Positions 57,795-64,000 of a DNA stretch of 64,000 bases are shown piece after piece. Below the pieces are notes generated by a model, which searched no databases, was not told the DNA's origin, and saw only the letters and a program-made list of their open reading frames with translations. The position numbers were made by a program, and so were the translations under genes. This DNA comes from Apoderus coryli. Lineage: Eukaryota > Arthropoda > Insecta > Coleoptera > Attelabidae. Each line of letters begins with the position of its first letter. Within the stretch, counting starts at the first letter, position 1. The stretch is taken from contig OU452200.1 in assembly GCA_911728435.2 (NCBI GenBank), positions 1,798,001 through 1,862,000 of the forward strand, written 5' to 3'.

Positions 57795-60700
57795 ATGGTA
57801 CAAAGCACATCATGTTTTTCTGTATCGAAGCAATTCAACAGCTGGGAGACTGAAAAGTAAGTTTGTCTTTATTATAATCTATGAGTTAGCTAATTTGGAT
57901 ATTATTAAATAATGAGAAATGAAAATAAACTAACATGTACGAATTAAAAAAAGGTGTTTTTACCACCCACTTTCCGTTGTAGTTCCAAAAAACTCTTGCT
58001 ATAATCTTTCGTGCAATTAGAACCCTTTTTTAACTTCATTACGGCCTGTCCACCAGTTTGAACTTTTTATTTTGCCTATTCCCTTCGGTGTAATCAGTAG
58101 TTGCAGTCAGTTTTTGGAATAGAAAAAAGAAACCTCTTTCATTCATTCTTGCTAAGCCAGAATGACTAGGGATCTAGACCAGAATCAGATTGGTTTCCCG
58201 ATATTTGAGAGTCTGTTTGTCATGTGAATCTTGATTTGCTTAGGTCCGTTATAGTCGCTAGACTATCAGAGAAGATACTAATTGACTTTTCTTTTTCAAA
58301 CAGATGCATCTGTTTGAAAAAGAAAAGTCAATTAGTATCTTCTCTGATAGTCTAGCGACTATAACGGACCTAAGCAAATCAAGATTCTTGAGAGTCTTGA
58401 ATCGTCGAGTCGACTTTAGAGACAGTGGAATCTTATGATTTTTTTTATTATTAGAAAGACAGCATTTGAAATAGTACATTTAAAAAAAAAATCTGCGGTA
58501 AAACCATTATTAAAGCCAAAAATCAAAATTTAATTCCCATAAAAATGGACTTTTTCACCTATTACATTCCTGGCGATTTTGTCACTTTTTCCATTAAGAT
58601 TGAAGAAAAATATGATATTTTAACAATAGGTTATCTTCTATAGTCATTTATATACCTAACTAATGCACCAATGTTTAATAAAACACATACAACACATTTG
58701 CAATCTAAAAAAATAAAATAGTATCATGGTGTTAATACAGATGGTGTGCTATCGCGCATGTAATCTACCGTCTCTGTCGCACCGTTGACGTCAGCTTGGG
58801 AGCATTTTTGAAATCTGGTTATTTGTTTTTAGGTGTTTCATTATTAACAAAAATAACTAAACAAAAAAGCCAAATGTGGCTTTTAGTTATAAATAATTAG
58901 GAAAAATAAAATACTTCACTGCGCTTAAAATGTTTTTTTTTTATTTATAACATGACCTGAATCACAATATTTATTCATGTGTAATGTACTTTCAGTACAA
59001 AAACCAATTATTTACTTTTAGTAGATTTTTAAAAACATCTAACTATTCAGGAGATCGACACAACCGAAATTTTGAAAAATTTTTATGCAGTACTTCATTT
59101 TATGACCCCTGGATCCTAAAAATGACCTCAGTTCAAAAGTTTATATATCTATATATATATATATGTATATGGGATATAGAAACTTTGCGTCACGTTCTAG
59201 GCCGCATTTTTTGACCAATCGAAACAAAATTTGGTTAAAAAATCGGCTAGGTCATGGAATCGCGTGAGTTCGTTGGCGATTGAAATCGGAGAGCTAATTT
59301 CAGAATGGCGGCCTGTCAAAGTTTTAAAAAAATCATATTTTTTTCGTTGTTAATAGAAAATACCGATGTTACATATCAAATGATAGAGCACTTAAATCTC
59401 TACAATATTTATTTGGAGAGTTTTTTCATCGCTGGCATATTTAAGTAAATGTAAGTCAATATAAAGTAACAAAAAATAATCATCACCCGCTATACCTCTA
59501 ATTATTTTGACAAATAAACACCTGTGAAATAACAATAAGACCGTACTTACGTATGTATTATAGTATAATGGGTATTTCAGTTAAAATAACTGTCAATATG
59601 ACACTTTGGTTATATTTGGCGAATGTCAGAATATTCCATTATTTGTTTATTAATAGTGGGTGTCAGTGGTAGACTAAGTATAAATAAAAAATACATAAAT
59701 CAAAAATCTACTTTTCCGACTGGCTGCCATCGGGATTTTTTTTATTTGTAAACTTGGACATTTTTTTTCCAGCTTGCGTTTGGAATTTAACAAACTAATA
59801 TTTTTATTAAGCTCTCTTAATCTAATATTATAAGTTCGGGTACGAACCATACAAAGAATAACTTCATAGGGTAAATATTTTAAATTAGATGAAAAAATTC
59901 AGTAACAATATTTGCCAACCTCTTAAATATTATTCTTTCGATAAAAAATTACCACGAAAATTCCGAAATTCTTCTTCTATGATCCGTCCCATTTCTATCA
60001 AATCATCACTAGGTTGAAGTAAAAACCCCCTTGAGAGGAAGTTCAGCCAATCAGGATTGCTATTAGTACTTAAAACAAGTACATTTTTTGTTTCATTACC
60101 TAAATTTAAATGCTTAAATTTATTTTTGAAACGATAGGCTACATAGCCTGCAATATATTTCAAACCTTCGTTTGCTATAGTATCTGAAAATTTATTAGTC
60201 TCCAGTATCCCCAATACATTTTCCCACTCGGTTGGCACAGCATAATTGGTCAGATCTATTTCGGGAACTAACTTCCGGTATTTGCGGTTCTACAAATGTA
60301 TAGTTAGTAAAACAATCATCCTGAGTAGAAAAATCCTCTTTGTCAAGATTTTGCTCAGAGTTCACATCCGATAAAGTGTTTTTAAGTAACTCTTGAGATA
60401 AACAAATTTCAGTATTTGTAAGTAGGCAAGATTCATGACATTCTTCGGTATTATTGTTCATTGTAAATATAGCTAGGGAATGTTTACCAAGTATATCCCT
60501 ATCCCTATGTCAGAGGTCTTAGCAACAACTTCATAATCTGCTGAATGTAGATTGGCAATGATTTCAAATAGAATATTTTTCGTTATGGCTGTTCAAATTC
60601 ATAATATATAGGTTGTTTCCATGCAGAAAAAGTCCTCTGACAATAACTACTTGACAGGCCTTATGTGGCCCAAGGGCTTTTTGTTCCTTCATATCTATAC

Positions 60701-62667
60701 ACATTTTATTAGAAATATAAATTTCATCAATAAAGATAACACAAACTTTTTCTAATGGTGTTAACGATAAAGATTTTTGCTTCATTAATTTTAAAACATC
60801 TTTTAAAATACCCTGACCTAAATTTAAATTTAATGCCCATTTTCTTAAAGTGCTGAGCGCTGGCAACGGATGGCCAATTTTACGAAGGTATCTGTAGGCT
60901 TTAGGGCTTACACTTCTTAGTGAAATAGCGGAAGCAATGTCTCCAGGCGTCCATCTAGTATTTTTGGTTGGATTTAATAACCTTTTAATTTGACCGGGAC
61001 CAAAATGTTTCTTTAACATAGATTTATATGTATCTTGTGTGGTGTTCACAGTTTCATCAGTCATCTGGCGCTGCCACGTCAGTCATACTCGTATTATGAT
61101 GTTCTGGTACCTGCACTTTTAAAACTGCTCCCAAAATGACGTCATGCGCAGTCCGATCTAAAACACGTTCATAGGCGTAGCACACCATGTGTATTAACGC
61201 CACGATCCTCAACTACCTACCTACTTTATTCTAAAATTATAAATACAAAAGTTAAAAAATATTAGTTATAAAATCAAAACTCTCGAACTACCTACTTTGT
61301 TCTAAAATTATAAGTGGCAACGTCGCGGTATGAAAGACCAGTACTTATATCCAAAATGTAGTACGCAGCTAACTTCACTTCGATGTAAAAAGAATTTAAC
61401 CTAGCAAATAGCAAATTTGTTTTATTAAACATTGATGCATTAATTAGGTAAAGAAACGTCTATAGAATATAAATTAGTGTTAAAATAACATATTTTGATT
61501 CAATCTTTATGGAAAAAATGACAAAATTACTAGGTATTTAAAAGGTGGAAAAGTGGATTTTTATGACACTGCTGTCTTTCTAATAAACACGAAGAAACCA
61601 GAAGATTCCACTGTCCCTAAAGTCGACTCGAGCCTGCTTTCCTCCTGCATTTTACTAACAATTTAGAAGAGCCAAGCCAAGAGTTGATGAACGTTTAGTT
61701 GTGATGGCGAGGGTGTTAGTGAGAGGAGTAAATTGTATGACTTCAGATCTACATTTAGAACCTATACGTCTCAGCAGGTTAATTTTCTTTAAAATGAATG
61801 AATGAAAATGAAGAACCTGCAAAAGAAAAGTCAATTAGTATCTCCTCTGATAGTCAAGCGGCCATAGCGGACCTAAGTAGATCAAGATTCACATGACTCT
61901 CAAATATCGGGAAACCAATAATCTGATTCTGGTATGGATTTCTATCCATTCAGGCTTAGCGAGGAATGAAACGGGTAACTCTGGGAAGAGAACTTATTGG
62001 ACCAGAACTTGAAGTTGTAATAGAGTTTAGTAACGCCAAATATTGCAATACTTAATACCTGGATGATGACAAAAGTTTAGGATTTTGGTACATTCGAAGG
62101 AGTTTATTCCATCTAAATCAAGAGCTAGGGAGTAGTTGGGTAGATGTAAAGGTTGGGCCTTTCGGAAATTTCTGAATACCGCGTGTGTTGGTGTGTATGA
62201 TAAGATGACGGAACATTCGATGAAGTATCCATTTTACCATTTTAAGTGGGTGAAATATCCCAGAAGATCCTTATGAACCTAATACAATTAAATTCAAAAG
62301 GACTTCAAAATCCCTATTGTTTAGATCTGTTAATCCAGATTGATATCAGCCGAATTACGTTTTCCTTAATTCCGGTAAAAGCAGCATACACTTCAATTCC
62401 GAAATCCCAAAGTATTCGGACTCCTTTTTTGACTAACTATCCTCTGCCAAAAAATTGTTCTCTATTCAATTGAACTTTAACATATCTGATAACTGAACAA
62501 TATTTTACTCTATTTTCAGGAAAACGACGTTAAAACCATCGTCAAAGCCAGTGGCAGACAATAAAAACGTGTCATCATCGGAGAAGAACAAGGATAACAA
62601 CAAAGACGGTGCTTGGGGCTCGACATTCAAAAATAAAGATCACTTCGCTAGTTTACATCATTGCTAG
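57795..62667 (+). CDS. Unrecognised small protein, two coding exons, 69 aa
   Basis: Exon 1 is 57795-57856 (CAAATATGG start context, MVQSTSCFSVSKQF..., ending at a GTAAGT donor in phase 2). Exon 2 is 62520-62667 (acceptor TATTTTACTCTATTTTCAG, a strong pyrimidine tract, starting in matching phase and ending in TAG). The joined product is 69 aa: hydrophilic, Lys/Ser/Asn-rich in the middle, with a C-terminal DGAWGSTFKNKDHFASLHHC. There is no signal peptide or membrane segment. I do not recognise the family. The evidence for a real gene is the splice-site pair with agreeing phase and an exon 2 with balanced codon use in a very AT-rich setting. The 4.66-kb intron contains the 162-bp palindrome and the P-like element. 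Further 5' exons are possible. Confidence 0.5.
58226..58387. repeat. Perfect 162-bp palindrome
   Basis: The centre lies between 58306 and 58307 (CAGATG|CATCTG). All 81 base pairs match from the centre out to 58226/58387, with no spacer. The sequence on each arm reads EKEKSISIFSDSLATITDLS on one strand, resembling the IFSDSQAAI motif of LINE-type RNase H domains. A single-copy relative (plus strand) lies at 61814-61960. The outer left flank (58110-58225) also matches that relative in reverse orientation. Confidence 0.97.
58725..61204 (-). mobile_element. P-like (THAP9-type) DNA transposon, decayed, ~2.48 kb
   Basis: Terminal inverted repeats: CATGGTGTTAATACAGATGG then TGTGCTA at 58725, and, reading inward from 61204, CGTGGCGTTAATACACATGG then TGTGCTA. 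Subterminal GACGTCA and TTGGGAGCA.TTTT words follow at both ends. Inside, on the minus strand, lie pieces of a P/THAP9 transposase (separate entry). No matching 8-bp target duplication is evident (AATAGTAT against ATCCTCAA). It is inserted in the intron of the small gene. Confidence 0.75.
59708..61064 (-). pseudogene. P-element/THAP9-like transposase pseudogene
   Basis: The N-terminal frame (61064-60564) has SLRSVSPKAYRYLRKIGHPL, STLRKWAL, then SLTPLEKVCVIFIDEIYISN (first catalytic D) and GPHKACQVVIVRGLF, all typical of P-type transposases. A frameshift leads to NILFEIIANLHSADYEVVAK, then TSDIG with the second aspartate (about 60590-60490). Another frame change precedes NEGLKYIAGYVAYRFK (60160-60090). 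The C-terminus YLPYEVILCMVRTRT ends at TAG 59708-59710. The THAP DNA-binding domain is missing at the 5' end. At least three frame breaks make it inactive. It is flanked by the element's TIRs. Confidence 0.8.
61560..61980. repeat. Dispersed relative of the 58.1-58.5 kb palindrome region
   Basis: 61565-61637 is the inverse of 58402-58460: TCTTTCTAATAAA, GATTCCACTGTC and AAGTCGACTCGA correspond to TCGAGTCGACTTTA...GACAGTGGAATCTT...AGAAAGACAGCA. 61814-61980 matches the reverse complement of 58110-58300 (GAAAAGTCAATTAGTATC, GCGGACCTAAG, CTCTCAAATATCGGGAAACC). One frame reads EKSISISSDSQAAIADLSRS, closer to the RNase H consensus than the palindrome copy. Confidence 0.7.
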
Positions 62668-62785
62668 GGCTTCGTGGTAAAATATTCATCATGTGATACA
62701 TATTTATAAATTATATACAAAGTAGTTTATTTTTAGCAATTATTTTATTATTATAATCGTATTTCATATAATTAAAAAATGCATT

Positions 62786-63179
62786 TTATGTGGTAAATGG
62801 TTGTAAAACTTTTCGTTTTCGTTTAATTGATCGCCTGAACCAGTATTTTTCTGCTAAGATAATAGCAATAGATACAAAAAAACCTGCAAAAAATAAACAA
62901 ACACCAACCATAAAGAATTGAAGTATTCGAACATCAAATACTGTAAAAGTATTAAAATATTTCGGATACAGTTCCCAGGTCTGACTGTTTTCTTAAAATA
63001 CTGAATGATTAATTGGTGTTTTACCTAAAAACAACACGTAGAAGATTCCTTGCATATCATCCAAATTTACTGTATGATTTTTGACCTCAATACTACGCTT
63101 TTTAGAGCATCTATCTTTTTTGGGAAGATAGTCCTGTAACCATTTATAAATCAGCCCAACTTGATGGAGTTTCTTAATC
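62786..63179 (-). CDS. Ionotropic receptor / glutamate receptor, last two exons (partial)
   Basis: Two short exons. 63179-63025 encodes IKKLHQVGLIYKWLQDYLPK, then CSKKRSI and the VNLDDMQGIFYVLFL segment. After a GT-AG intron, 62940-62786 encodes FDVRILQFFMVGVCLFFAGF, then FVSIAIILAEKYW, a basic tail and TAA. The pattern GL..KW..D..P...RC, followed by L.DMQG.F..L and the last transmembrane helix with a LAEKYW exit, is that of the S2 end and final membrane segment of insect IR/iGluR channels. Splice phases agree. Upstream exons (ligand-binding domain, pore) are not visible before the LINE/SINE material at 63.54 kb, so the gene is partial here. It may be chemosensory; this is family knowledge, not shown by the sequence. 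Confidence 0.78.
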
Positions 63180-63541
63180 CTAAAAAAATATTCATACGGA
63201 GTATTTTTTCATTTCGAGAAAATCAAAATAAACGAGTTTTTAAATGCCTAATAACTGTTCGCATTATAACCCGAGAAAAATCCAATCGATCATCAGAGTT
63301 GAAATTCTGAAAAACTTCGGGAAATCGTGAGTTTGGGGCGAAAGTCTTCTCTCTTGTGGTCTAGATCAAAGGGTGACAGATTCAAATTGTACATTTGGCG
63401 CAGGCGTATTTCCTATGAGTCACCATAACAAATTAGTTTAGCTACCTATTTGTTTCCCAATACGGCAGGACTCTAAGGTTTTTCCCGGGGGAAAATATAG
63501 CACAGGAGCTTTAGAGAATCTGTATATTATTTTACGTAAGA

Positions 63542-63618
63542 TGCCGGGCCGGGTAGCCTAGACGGGATCATACACTGACGACCGTCGAAGTGCAGCTCTG
63601 TGGAGCGCGGCTACAGTT
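63542..63618 (+). mobile_element. 5S-derived SINE head, second copy
   Basis: GCCGGGCCGGGTAGCCTAGA, then GGGATCATACACTGACGACC and GTCGAAGTGCAGCTCTGTGG, matching the head of the SINE at 4908-5207 nearly base for base. It ends at CGGCTACAGTTGGA and passes directly into LINE coding sequence instead of the SINE body. Confidence 0.75.
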
Positions 63619-64000
63619 GGAGAGAAGTACCATCAACGATTTCTCAGGAGAATTCGTGGAATCAAATGACAGGGCCGACGAAGAAACATCAGCGTACTGG
63701 AGGAAGCTGAAACAACTAGCATTGAGGCGGTCATTGTCAGGCACCAGCTGCGATGGACTGGCCAGGTAATCCGCATGCCAACGAAAATTCGTTATTCAAA
63801 GCGGACGAAATCAGGGAGGGCAGCAAAAGAGGTGCAAGGATGTTCTTAAGGCCAACATGAAGAAGTGTGGCTGAGATGTGAAGAACAACTGGGAGCAGAT
63901 CGCGAACGACCGTACCATTTACGAGGGCCATCAAGTTTTTGAAGAGTAGCGTCGACGACATGAGGATGCGAAAAGGCAGCAACATCGATGGGGCAGCGCA
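63619..64000 (+). mobile_element. LINE ORF2 C-terminal part (runs off the window)
   Basis: The plus strand reads EKYHQRFLRRIRGIK, NISVLEEAETTSIEAVIVRH, QLRWTGQVIRMPTKIRYSKR and so on in order. This is the usual C-terminal region of RTE/L2-like insect LINEs, where R..LR.I.GI and SIE..I...QLRW.GHV.RMP are the recognisable blocks. Frame changes occur near 63830-63850. It continues beyond 64000. Confidence 0.75.

Overview
The window is a piece of an AT-rich arthropod nuclear genome, very probably an insect. The reasons are GT-AG spliced genes with animal-type products, an ionotropic-receptor gene, a pyrimidine-rich TCT-type initiator upstream of a ribosomal protein gene, and a dense load of insect-type transposons. 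A beetle is a reasonable guess, but the order cannot be fixed from this sequence alone.

Host genes are concentrated between 33.3 and 50.4 kb and near the right edge. (1) 33311-40600, minus: a complete 8-exon EXT2 (sister of tout-velu) heparan-sulfate co-polymerase gene, 714 aa, every splice phase consistent. (2) 42161-43447, plus: RpL18A (eL20), 3 exons, 176 aa. (3) 44522-50348, plus: an M17 leucyl aminopeptidase, 7 exons, 529 aa, all metal ligands and catalytic residues kept. (4) 57795-62667, plus: a candidate two-exon gene for a 69-residue protein I do not recognise. (5) 62786-63179, minus: the last two exons of an ionotropic glutamate receptor / IR-family channel whose 5' part lies outside or was displaced.

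Most of the rest is transposon wreckage. From left to right: LINE copies of at least four families (0.9-2.0, 3.4-5.7, 9.5-10.1, 13.0, 15.0-18.1, 20.4-21.8, 29.6-32.1, 47.5-49.5, 51.4-55.4 and 63.6-64 kb). A 5S-rRNA-derived SINE with a perfect 13-bp target duplication sits inside one of them (4.9-5.2 kb). There is a Ty3/gypsy integrase remnant with an inverted junction copy (7.2-9.0 kb), a Crypton-type tyrosine-recombinase remnant (10.5-11.2 kb), and a ~970-bp TIR element (22.05-23.02 kb). A THAP-domain reading frame lies inside a long-TIR element (23.47-25.14 kb), a pogo/Tigger deletion derivative is nested in a Tc1 transposase (27.3-29.0 kb), and BEL/Pao and mariner scraps lie in EXT2 introns. 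A piggyBac-like N-terminus lies in an aminopeptidase intron. A ~2.5-kb P-like (THAP9-like) element lies in the intron of the small gene (58.7-61.2 kb).

The most unusual structures are: two related palindrome-rich minisatellite arrays in two different EXT2 introns, bracketing exons 6 and 7; hammerhead-like motifs at three loci (12.3, 51.3 and 55.8 kb), two of them embedded in inverted repeats; and a perfect 162-bp palindrome at 58.2-58.4 kb. The EXT2-RpL18A-LAP block is compact (1.56 kb and about 1.07 kb between genes) and its reading frames are intact, in contrast to the decayed surroundings.
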